DNA of 64,000 nt, from positions 1 to 64,000 of the forward strand of contig ONNR01000009.1 in assembly GCA_900319235.1 (NCBI GenBank), written 5' to 3'. Below are positions 1 through 7,262 of this stretch, one piece after another. Position 1 is the first letter of the stretch, and every line of letters begins with the position of its first letter. Made by a program: the position numbers and the translations under genes. This DNA comes from an uncultured Prevotellaceae bacterium (GTDB taxonomy: Bacteria > Bacteroidota > Bacteroidia > Bacteroidales > UBA3663). The notes under the pieces were generated by a model that was not told where the DNA came from, ran no database searches, and saw nothing but the letters and a program-made list of their open reading frames with translations.

Positions 1-45
1 TACTAAATTATGATCGTATATCCAAATTTTCAAAGAACATTATTC

Positions 46-78
46 TTTGCACCTGGATATTCTTTATTCAGGTGCAAA
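46..78. repeat. 10-bp inverted repeat at left edge
   Basis: TTTGCACCTG at 46-55 is the exact reverse complement of CAGGTGCAAA at 69-78, with 13 bp between. The right arm overlaps the -7 element of a minus-strand promoter, so the repeat could be an operator or a pair of diverging promoter parts. On the plus strand the left arm gives TATTCTTTG, one base too long between TA and TTTG for a consensus -7 element. Confidence 0.5.
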
Positions 79-82
79 GGTA
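75..82 (-). promoter_or_regulatory. Bacteroidetes -7 element for a gene left of the window
   Basis: On the minus strand this reads TACCTTTG followed by CACC, an exact match to the TAnnTTTG consensus. No TTTG is seen 20 bp upstream. It would drive a gene leaving the window to the left, which is not visible here. Confidence 0.5.
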
Positions 83-336
83 AGAAATGGATTCATGAAA
101 GATGAGCCAGCCTGATGGCTGTCTTGATGATTAGCTTGACAGCATCATCTGAAAGCGAGCTTTCCCCTGCTGCTCTCAATCGAATCATCACCCCTAAAGG
201 GGCTACATCTTCATGAATCGAAAATATCTTGAAAAATATAAAAAAATATTGGCTATCCCTTATCATAACGAATCTGCAAAAGAAAAAGAGAAATTTACGA
301 TAATTAGCGATAATTGGTGTTGAAATAATATGTGTC
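83..336. other. Gene-free stretch before the efflux operon
   Basis: An 86-codon minus-strand frame is open here, but it has no recognisable domain, lies next to the edge promoter and shows no clear start signal, so I do not call it. CCCCTTTAGGGG at about 190-203 is a short palindrome. Near 299-317 the word CGATAATT occurs twice with a 2-bp gap just upstream of the pump gene. No consensus plus-strand promoter is obvious. Confidence 0.4.
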
Positions 337-3300
337 ATGCTTGATAAAATCATAAATTATTTTTTGCGGAACAGGATTGTCACGCTATTCCTGCTGTTGG
401 GTGTTGTGCTCGGTGGCATCGTGACTGCTCCATTCAATTGGGACAATGACGTGGTGCCACGTGATCCGGTGGCGGTGGATGCCATCCCCGATGTGGGCGA
501 CAACCAGCAGATCATTGCGACCGAGTGGATGGGACGTTCGCCCAAAGACATCCAGGACCAGGTGACCTATCCGCTGACTACCGCCCTGCTGGGCATCCCC
601 GGGGTGAAGACCATCCGAAGCACCTCGATGATGGGCATGTCGTTCATCTATATCATCTTCGAGGAGGATGTGGAGTTCTACTGGAGTCGTTCGCGCATCC
701 TTGAGAAACTCAATTCCCTGCCGACGGGACTGCTTCCTGCCGGTGTTCAGCCTACCCTTGGACCCGATGCAACCGCACTGGGACAGATCTTCTGGTACAC
801 CCTCGAGGGACGTGACCCCGAGACGGGTGAACCTACACCCGGATGGGATCCGCACGAGCTGCGCACCATCCAGGACTTCGACGTGCGTTACCAGCTCAGC
901 GCTGCAGCGGGTGTGAGCGAGGTGGCCAGTGTAGGCGGATATGTGAAGGAGTACCAGGTCGATCTCGATCCCGACGCCTTGCGCAGCTACGGCATCAGCC
1001 TGACTCAGGCGATGCTGGCGGTGCTCAACTCAAACATCGACGTGGGAGCGGGCACCATGGAGGTCAACAAGGCCGAATACATCATCCGCGGTCTGGGCTA
1101 TGTGAAGACGCTCAAGGACATCGAGGAGGCTGCCATCACTTCGGTGGGCGGCGTGCCTGTACAGATCAAGGACGTGGCGCACGTCACGTTCGGACCGGGT
1201 GACCGTCGCGGTGGTCTCGACAAGATGGGACAGGAAGCCGTCGGAGGCGTCGTTGTGGCTCGCTACGGCAGCAATCCGATGGAGGTGATCACCAACGTGA
1301 AGAAGCAGATCGACATCCTTTCGGCAGGCTTGCCTGAAAAGAAACTTGCCGACGGACGCACTTCGAAGGTGACGGTGGTGCCGTTCTACGACCGCACCCA
1401 GCTCATCAAGGAGACCATCGGCACCCTTGAGGATGCCTTGCTGCACGAAATCATGATCTGCATCATCGTGGTGCTGATACTCGTCATCAACCTGCGCGCT
1501 TCGATCGTCATCAGCGCGATGCTTCCCTTGGCCGTGCTCTCGACCTTCATCGTCATGAAGCTGGCGGGCATCGAGGCCAATATCGTAGCACTGTCGGGCA
1601 TTGCCATCGCCATCGGTGTGATGGTCGATGTGGGAGTGGTCTTCATGGAAAACATCGTCCGACGCATGGAGGAGAAGGCGGGAGGCCGCTATCGCACCAT
1701 ACACCTGCGCGGCAAGGACCTCGAAGACCTGATCAGCGAATCGGCATCGGAAGTGTCGGGTGCCGTGCTGACCGCCATGGCTACCACTATCGTCAGCTTC
1801 CTGCCCATCTTCGCCATGGAGGCACAGGAGGGGAAGATGTTCCAACCCCTGGCCTTCACCAAGACCTTTGCCCTGCTGAGCGCACTTGTGCTGGGCTATG
1901 TGGTGCTGCCTACCTTGGCATATTGGGTGTTCTCGATACCGAGGCCGCAGCGTTGGGCCAAAAGGATCCTGGGCCGAAAGGACGGAACGGAGAAATACAA
2001 TGAGAAGAAGTACCACATCGGCAAGTTAAAGTTCACCGCCAATCATCTGCTGATAGGCGTGATCGTACTCATGGCTACCTATGTGCTCACCTCGCATTGG
2101 CTGCCCCTTGGCCCCGACAACGGCATCGTTGCCAACTATCTGCTTGTCGTCTTCATCATCGGAGCCGTGCTGGGCATGCTGTGGGTGTTCCAATATTACT
2201 ACGAACGGATGCTGCGCTGGGTGCTCGTACACCGTTGGATCTTCATGATGATTCCCACGCTGATCATTGCCTTCGGCCTGTGGATCTGGAGCGGACTGGG
2301 CAAGGAGTTCATGCCTTCGCTTGACGAGGGTTCGTTCATGCTGATGCCCACCTCGATGCCGCATGCGGGTGTGGAGCAGAACCTCGAATACTGCCGCATC
2401 CTGGACCGCAGACTTTCGGCCATCCCCGAAGTGGAGAGTGCCGTGGGCAAATGGGGACGCGTGGAGAGCGCCCTCGACCCTGCACCAATCCAGATGTACG
2501 AGACCACGATCAACTACGTACCCGAATACATGCTCGATGCCAACGGACATCGCCAGCGTTTCCGTACCGATGCCACGGGTGCCTTCGTGCTCAAGGACGG
2601 CAGTACCTACGACCCCGAAACGCAATGGCGCAAGGTGCCGAAGGATAGCCTGATTCCGGATTCGGACGGACGTTATTTCCGCCAATGGCGCCGCAGCATT
2701 CGCTCGAAGGATGACATCTGGGATGCCATCACCGAGGCTGCCAACCTGCCAGGACTGACGGGTTCGCCCAAGCTCCAGCCCATCGCGACACGCCTCGTCA
2801 TGCTTTCGACAGGCCTCAAGTCGCCCATGGGCCTCAAGGTCTATGGTCCCGACCTCGAGAGCATCGAGCAGGCAGGACTGCAGTTTGAACAGGCCCTGCG
2901 CGAGATGGACTTCATCAATACGAATTCGGTGTTCTACGACCGTTCGACAGGTGCTCCCTACATCGAGATAGCTCCCGACCGCGAGAAGCTCGGTCGCTAC
3001 GGCATCTCGATACAATCGGTACAGAACGTGATCGAAACGGCCATCGGAGGCATGGCGGAGGGCAACACCGTGGAAGGACGCGAGCGCTTCAAGATACGTG
3101 TGCGCTATGCACGCGAATACCGCAATGATCCCGAGTCGTTGGCCAGCATACTGGTGACGGCTCCCGATGGCACACAGATTCCCTTGGGCCAGGTGGCCGA
3201 CATCCGCTTTACGAAGGGTGCCACGATGATCAACAGCGAGAACACCTACCTGCTGGGCTATGTCACCTTCGACAAGGCGGGCAAAGAGGCAGAGGTCAAC

Positions 3301-3996
3301 GTGGTGGAAAAGGCCGACAAGGTGCTCAAGGAGAAGGTTGCCAGTGGCGAGATCGTTTTGCCCAAGGGTGTCACCTTCCAGTTTACGGGAAGCTACGAGC
3401 AGCAGCATCACGCGATGCAACGCCTTAAGGTGGTGATTCCTGTGGCCCTGCTCCTGATTCTGCTGATCCTCTACTTCCAGTTCGGTACCATCCCCGCCTC
3501 GCTGATACACTTCTCGGGTGTCTTCATGGCGTTTGCAGGTGGCTTCATCATGCTGTGGCTCTATGGGCAGGACTGGTTCCTCGACATCACGATAGCGGGT
3601 GTCAACATGCGTGACCTGTTCGGTATGCATCAGATCAATCTGAGTGTGGCCGTCTGGGTGGGCTTCATCGCCCTCTTCGGCGTGGCCACCGACGACGGCG
3701 TACTGATGGGTACCTATATCCATCACACCTTCCTGCATCGCCAGCCCAAGTCGAAGGAGGAAATCATCGAAGCGGTGGTCGAAGCAGGGCGCAAACGCGT
3801 GCGTCCGGCCTGTATGACCACTGCCACCACCCTCATTGCACTGCTGCCAGTGCTTTCGTCGACGGGCAAGGGTGCCGACATCATGATTCCGATGTCGATA
3901 CCGACCTTCGGTGGTATGATCATCCAGGAGCTGACGATGTTCATGGTGCCGGTGCTGCAATGCTGGTGGAGGGAGAGTGCGCTGCGGCATCATTAA
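337..3996 (+). CDS. cusA: CusA/CzcA-family heavy-metal RND efflux pump
   Basis: Inner-membrane proton-driven pump that moves monovalent or divalent heavy-metal ions toward a periplasmic adaptor and outer-membrane channel. The 1219-residue protein opens with the usual amphipathic stretch and first membrane helix (MLDKIINYFLRNRIVTLFLL). The helix-4 motif AIAIGVMVDVGVVFMEN carries the proton-relay Asp at about 431, and LDEGSFMLMPTSMPH marks the second periplasmic porter domain. The C-terminal half repeats the six-helix RND block. It is longer than the roughly 1050 residues of E. coli CusA; the extra lies mainly in a loop after helix 6 and in the second periplasmic domain (about 730-830), as I remember from Bacteroidetes homologues. 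The channel and adaptor genes follow on the same strand. Metal choice (Cu/Ag against Co/Zn/Cd) is not settled, although the HMBD adaptor and HMA protein lean toward copper. Confidence 0.93.
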   Translation: MLDKIINYFLRNRIVTLFLLLGVVLGGIVTAPFNWDNDVVPRDPVAVDAIPDVGDNQQIIATEWMGRSPKDIQDQVTYPLTTALLGIPGVKTIRSTSMMGMSFIYIIFEEDVEFYWSRSRILEKLNSLPTGLLPAGVQPTLGPDATALGQIFWYTLEGRDPETGEPTPGWDPHELRTIQDFDVRYQLSAAAGVSEVASVGGYVKEYQVDLDPDALRSYGISLTQAMLAVLNSNIDVGAGTMEVNKAEYIIRGLGYVKTLKDIEEAAITSVGGVPVQIKDVAHVTFGPGDRRGGLDKMGQEAVGGVVVARYGSNPMEVITNVKKQIDILSAGLPEKKLADGRTSKVTVVPFYDRTQLIKETIGTLEDALLHEIMICIIVVLILVINLRASIVISAMLPLAVLSTFIVMKLAGIEANIVALSGIAIAIGVMVDVGVVFMENIVRRMEEKAGGRYRTIHLRGKDLEDLISESASEVSGAVLTAMATTIVSFLPIFAMEAQEGKMFQPLAFTKTFALLSALVLGYVVLPTLAYWVFSIPRPQRWAKRILGRKDGTEKYNEKKYHIGKLKFTANHLLIGVIVLMATYVLTSHWLPLGPDNGIVANYLLVVFIIGAVLGMLWVFQYYYERMLRWVLVHRWIFMMIPTLIIAFGLWIWSGLGKEFMPSLDEGSFMLMPTSMPHAGVEQNLEYCRILDRRLSAIPEVESAVGKWGRVESALDPAPIQMYETTINYVPEYMLDANGHRQRFRTDATGAFVLKDGSTYDPETQWRKVPKDSLIPDSDGRYFRQWRRSIRSKDDIWDAITEAANLPGLTGSPKLQPIATRLVMLSTGLKSPMGLKVYGPDLESIEQAGLQFEQALREMDFINTNSVFYDRSTGAPYIEIAPDREKLGRYGISIQSVQNVIETAIGGMAEGNTVEGRERFKIRVRYAREYRNDPESLASILVTAPDGTQIPLGQVADIRFTKGATMINSENTYLLGYVTFDKAGKEAEVNVVEKADKVLKEKVASGEIVLPKGVTFQFTGSYEQQHHAMQRLKVVIPVALLLILLILYFQFGTIPASLIHFSGVFMAFAGGFIMLWLYGQDWFLDITIAGVNMRDLFGMHQINLSVAVWVGFIALFGVATDDGVLMGTYIHHTFLHRQPKSKEEIIEAVVEAGRKRVRPACMTTATTLIALLPVLSSTGKGADIMIPMSIPTFGGMIIQELTMFMVPVLQCWWRESALRHH

Positions 3997-4085
3997 CGTG
4001 AATTCGCGATAATTATATGTGGTTTTTAACACGAATTATCATTAATTAATCACGAATTTGTCATGAATTTTTGTGAGTTTAGAAT
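3997..4085. repeat. Degenerate AT-rich word repeat between pump and channel genes
   Basis: The spacer repeats a word close to CACGAATT: GTGAATTCGCGATAATT, CACGAATTATC, CACGAATTTG and CATGAATTTTTG. It starts right after the pump stop codon and runs up to the next start. It is one of many junction-specific degenerate repeats in this window. No terminator is visible, so the two genes are probably co-transcribed. Confidence 0.45.
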
Positions 4086-5381
4086 ATGAGACGATATACA
4101 TTATTATTTGTTATATTTGCTGCATTGCAATGCAGGGTTGCGGCGGAACAACAGGCGGATAGTCTGTACGCGTACATGATGACGGCGGTAGAGAACAGTC
4201 CGAGGACCAAGGCGGCATTGCAGAGCTACAAGGCTGCGCTCGAAGCCGTCTGTCCGGCCAGTACCATCGGTGATCCGGAACTTTCGGTGAACTGGTATCC
4301 CAGTCCCATGGAACTGGTGAACAGCCGCCAGGTGGCCACCTTCGGCCTGATGCAGATGTTCCCTTGGCCGGGTTCGATGAAGGCAGCACGCCGAGAGAAG
4401 GAGTGGCAGGTGGAAAAGGCCTACGAGATGTACCGCATGGAAGGCATCGACCTTGCCTTTCGGGTGGAGGAAAAATGGTATCAGATACTTGCGACGCAGG
4501 AGAAGATAGCTGCCATCGGGCAGAATATCACGTTCCTGAAGCAAATCCAGGAGACTGCGCTCTATCAGTACAAGTCGCCTTCGAACGGCAGGATGAAGGC
4601 CAACATGAGCGACCAACTGCGCCTACAGACCGAGGCGCTTGGCCTCGAGGAACAGCTTGAGACCGCCCAGACCGAACTCACGCTCCAGAAGCAGCAACTC
4701 AACCTGCTGATGCATCGCGAGGCAGACAGCGACATCGTTACGCCAGACAGCATCGTGCTGCGCGAGATGCCCATCGTCTCGATGGACGACATCGAGAACG
4801 CAAGTCCGGAGCTGGCAGCCATCCGCAACGAGCAGAATGCCCTCGAGCAGACCGAAAAGAAGATGCGCAACATGGGACGTCCCATGCTGGGCCTGGGAGC
4901 ACAATACATGCTCAACGAGGAGACCAAGATGCCACGGATGGCCGACATGAACGGCAAGGACATGTGGATGGCGATGTTCAAGGTCAGCCTGCCCATCTAT
5001 CGACGCAAGACCAATGCCTCGATACGGGAGGCACGACAGATGCAGACTGCTGCCGCCGAAAGATATGCCAGCCAACGGGATGCCCTCGAAAGCCAATGGC
5101 TCGGCATCGTGCAACAGGCCGAAGAGTCAAGACGCAAGATCAGACTGCTGGGCCAGCAGCTCGACCTCGTGGACCGTACCCTCGAACTGATGCATGCCGA
5201 ATATGTGGCCGAAACGACTCCCATCGCGGACCTGCTCGAAACCGAACGCCAACGTATCGCCCTTGCCCTGAAACTTGCCGAAGCCAAGGCCAAGTACAAC
5301 ACAGTGGTGGCCCAGATGGAAAAGATAGCCGCCCTCAATGGCGGCAGCCTGCAGACGGAAGAGGCTTGCAGAAACAAATAA
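4086..5381 (+). CDS. TolC-family outer-membrane efflux channel
   Basis: Outer-membrane factor of the tripartite metal exporter. The 431-residue protein has a signal peptide (cleavage near residue 20, after VAAEQ) and then two alpha-helical hairpin blocks typical of OEP domains. Long Gln/Glu/Ala/Leu-rich helices at about 95-215 and 310-420 form the periplasmic barrel, and short hydrophobic strands such as MFKVSLPIYRRK come between. Length is normal for CusC/TolC-type proteins in this phylum. It sits between the pump and the adaptor genes, 24 bp before the latter, so one transcript is likely. Methionine is frequent in the middle (for example MPRMADMNGKDMWMAM), which would suit copper or silver, but that is only suggestive. 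Confidence 0.9.
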   Translation: MRRYTLLFVIFAALQCRVAAEQQADSLYAYMMTAVENSPRTKAALQSYKAALEAVCPASTIGDPELSVNWYPSPMELVNSRQVATFGLMQMFPWPGSMKAARREKEWQVEKAYEMYRMEGIDLAFRVEEKWYQILATQEKIAAIGQNITFLKQIQETALYQYKSPSNGRMKANMSDQLRLQTEALGLEEQLETAQTELTLQKQQLNLLMHREADSDIVTPDSIVLREMPIVSMDDIENASPELAAIRNEQNALEQTEKKMRNMGRPMLGLGAQYMLNEETKMPRMADMNGKDMWMAMFKVSLPIYRRKTNASIREARQMQTAAAERYASQRDALESQWLGIVQQAEESRRKIRLLGQQLDLVDRTLELMHAEYVAETTPIADLLETERQRIALALKLAEAKAKYNTVVAQMEKIAALNGGSLQTEEACRNK

Positions 5382-5405
5382 AAAGGAATTCAAACAAGAA
5401 CAAAT

Positions 5406-6638
5406 ATGAACAAGAACATTCTCAAATATATCGGCGTCCTGCTTGCAGGCATCGTGATAGGCTGGCTCATCTTCGGAAACAACAGCGCCAAGCAAAACGG
5501 GAACGAAGGCGAAGAGGGAGGAACCATCTATGTCTGCTCGATGCACCCCAACATCAAGTCCACCGACCCGAAGGCGACCTGTCCGCTTTGCGGCATGGAC
5601 CTCACGCCGATGGGAGATACCGGAGGCAGTGCCATCGACGAAAATGCGGTGATGTTCAGCCAGGAGGCTGCTGCCCTTGCCGGCATCGAGACCATGGAGG
5701 TCAGCAGCGGAATGGCCAACAGCGAGATCCGCATCTTCGGCAAGGTGCAGCCCAGCACACGCATGCAGCAGACGCAGAGCGCCTACGTGGCAGGACGCAT
5801 CGAGCAACTGATGGTTGCCGCTGTAGGCGACAAGGTACACAAGGGACAGACACTTGCCACCATCTATTCGCCCGAGCTCTATGCCATCTCGCAGGAACTC
5901 TGTGCGGCCCTCACGTACGAAGGAGCACAGCGCAAGGCCCTTGTGGCGGCAGCCGAAGAGAAACTGCGTCTGCTCAACGTCACCGAAGCGCAGATCAGCG
6001 AGATCGAGACGAGCGGCAAGCCTTCGCCTTACGTCCAACTGAAGGCCAACACTTCGGGTACCGTCACGAGCCTCAATGTGGCGCCAGGAGCCTATGTCAA
6101 CCAGGGACAACCGATGCTGGTCATCTCGGACCTTACCAAGGTGTGGGGCGTGTTCGAAGCCTATGAGCGCGACCTCCCCTTCATTCGTGTAGGGCAGGAG
6201 ATACAGTTCAAGGCCGATGCGATGCCCGGAGAGATCTTCAAGGCTCGCATCAGCTATATCGACCCACTGCTCGACGGCAGGAGTCGTACGGCTGACGTAC
6301 GCATTGACCTGGCCAACGGAAGCGGTCGTTTCAAGCCCGAGATGCTCCTCACTGGCATCATCGAAGCCAACCTGCAGCAGTACAACGACGAGGTCATCAT
6401 CCCCAAGAGTGCGGTGATGTGGACGGGTCCGAGGAGCGTGGTCTATGTGCTCGACGAGACCGAGGAACTGCCCACATTCGTGATCCGTCAGGTGACACTC
6501 GGTCCAGCGATAGGCGACAGCTACGTCATCACCGACGGGCTGGCAGAGGGCGAAATCATCGCGGTCAATGGCACATTCGTCATCGACAGTGCTGCGCAAC
6601 TGCAGGGACGCAAGTCGATGATGACACAGGGGGAATAG
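5406..6638 (+). CDS. cusB: Efflux RND periplasmic adaptor with heavy-metal-binding head (CusB-like)
   Basis: Membrane-fusion protein linking the pump to the channel. The 410-residue protein begins with a membrane anchor (ILKYIGVLLAGIVIGWLIF). A heavy-metal-binding domain at about 40-70 has the pattern YVCSMHPNI then CPLCGMDLTPMG, whose Cys, Met and His are the expected metal ligands. Barrel-sandwich hybrid halves flank an alpha-hairpin at about 120-230 (VAGRIEQLMVAAVGDKVHKG and GTVTSLNVAPGAYVNQGQ), followed by beta-barrel and membrane-proximal domains. This HMBD-plus-adaptor layout is typical of Cu/Ag exporters. It is the third gene of the cluster. A 13-bp inverted repeat lies just after the stop codon. 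Confidence 0.92.
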   Translation: MNKNILKYIGVLLAGIVIGWLIFGNNSAKQNGNEGEEGGTIYVCSMHPNIKSTDPKATCPLCGMDLTPMGDTGGSAIDENAVMFSQEAAALAGIETMEVSSGMANSEIRIFGKVQPSTRMQQTQSAYVAGRIEQLMVAAVGDKVHKGQTLATIYSPELYAISQELCAALTYEGAQRKALVAAAEEKLRLLNVTEAQISEIETSGKPSPYVQLKANTSGTVTSLNVAPGAYVNQGQPMLVISDLTKVWGVFEAYERDLPFIRVGQEIQFKADAMPGEIFKARISYIDPLLDGRSRTADVRIDLANGSGRFKPEMLLTGIIEANLQQYNDEVIIPKSAVMWTGPRSVVYVLDETEELPTFVIRQVTLGPAIGDSYVITDGLAEGEIIAVNGTFVIDSAAQLQGRKSMMTQGE

Positions 6639-6770
6639 GAGTTAATGGGAGTTAACGGGAGTTAACGGACGATAGCTTCGCCTTGATGAAATCGGGACAG
6701 AAGGGACATTTGTCCGTTAACTCCGCGCTTTAGCGCTAACTCCAACTAACTCCTGTTAACTCCGAAACAG
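6639..6770. repeat. GGAGTTAAC tandem words forming an inverted repeat
   Basis: The word GGAGTTAA(C/T)G occurs three times right after the adaptor stop codon, and its reverse complement returns three to four times further on. The inner arms GGAGTTAACGGAC (6658-6670) and GTCCGTTAACTCC (6712-6724) are perfect complements around a 41-base loop. GCGCTTTAGCGC follows as a second small hairpin. There is no U-run, so this is not a standard terminator. It may reduce read-through to the HMA gene, or be part of the junction-repeat phenomenon seen across the window. Confidence 0.6.
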
Positions 6771-6828
6771 AAAAATTTCAACTTATTATAAACAAAAATT
6801 ATTAACCAACAAATTAAAAAAAAACAGT

Positions 6829-7158
6829 ATGAAAAAGATCATTTTTACCGCCCTGCTTGCAGTGGCAATGTTCAGCGTAGAGGCCAAGACCCAGAAGGTG
6901 ACCATCGATGTAAACGGCAAGTGTGAGATGTGCAAGACACGCATCGAGAAGACTGCCAGCGCCGTGCCTGGTGTCACTTCGGCCAAGTGGAACCTGAAGA
7001 CTAAGAAGCTCATCCTCATCTATGACGACACGAAGACCAACGTCAAGAAGGTGGAGGAGGCCCTCGCTGCCGTGGGACATGACACCCAGGACATCAAGGC
7101 CAGCGACGAGGCTTACAACAAGCTGCACGCCTGCTGCAAGTATCGTGATGGCAAGTAA
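6829..7158 (+). CDS. Secreted HMA-domain (copper-chaperone-like) protein
   Basis: Probable periplasmic metal carrier. The 109-residue protein has a signal peptide (about 1-19, cut after VEA) and one heavy-metal-associated ferredoxin-like fold. Its metal loop is GKCEMC (Cys32 and Cys35) rather than the usual GMxCxxC. A second Cys pair near the C-terminus (HACCKY) could add ligands. The start ATG follows an A-rich leader and AACAGT, as at other starts here. It lies downstream of the CusCBA-type genes on the same strand, separated by 190 bp with an inverted repeat, so it is either the last gene of the operon or separately tuned. Likely role: handing Cu(I) or a similar ion to the adaptor. The ion is inferred, not seen. 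Confidence 0.8.
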   Translation: MKKIIFTALLAVAMFSVEAKTQKVTIDVNGKCEMCKTRIEKTASAVPGVTSAKWNLKTKKLILIYDDTKTNVKKVEEALAAVGHDTQDIKASDEAYNKLHACCKYRDGK

Positions 7159-7182
7159 GCCAAGGTAGCAAAGCAATAAAAT

Positions 7183-7228
7183 AAATCATCCGCAATGTCG
7201 AAGAGATATTGTGGATGATTTGTCTTTT
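7183..7228. terminator. Bidirectional terminator between convergent genes
   Basis: AAATCATCCGCAAT pairs with ATTGTGGATGATTT across a short loop. GTCTTTT follows on the plus strand and A/T-rich sequence precedes it, so it can serve both the HMA gene and the protease gene on the opposite strand. Confidence 0.7.
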
Positions 7229-7262
7229 GAGTATCTGGTCGGGAGAAAAAGCTTGTCAGGGC

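Noticed and set aside
93..353. 86-codon minus-strand frame at the left edge
   Set aside because: No domain, no start signal, poor composition in its N-terminal half, and it overlaps the pump gene start.
2026..4032. 668-codon open frame antisense to the pump gene
   Set aside because: It mirrors the pump gene codons, has His/Arg-rich composition and no domain. Similar long shadows occur opposite purL (26214-28124), the DUF4859 gene (40120-42072) and the second GH127 (54388-56586).
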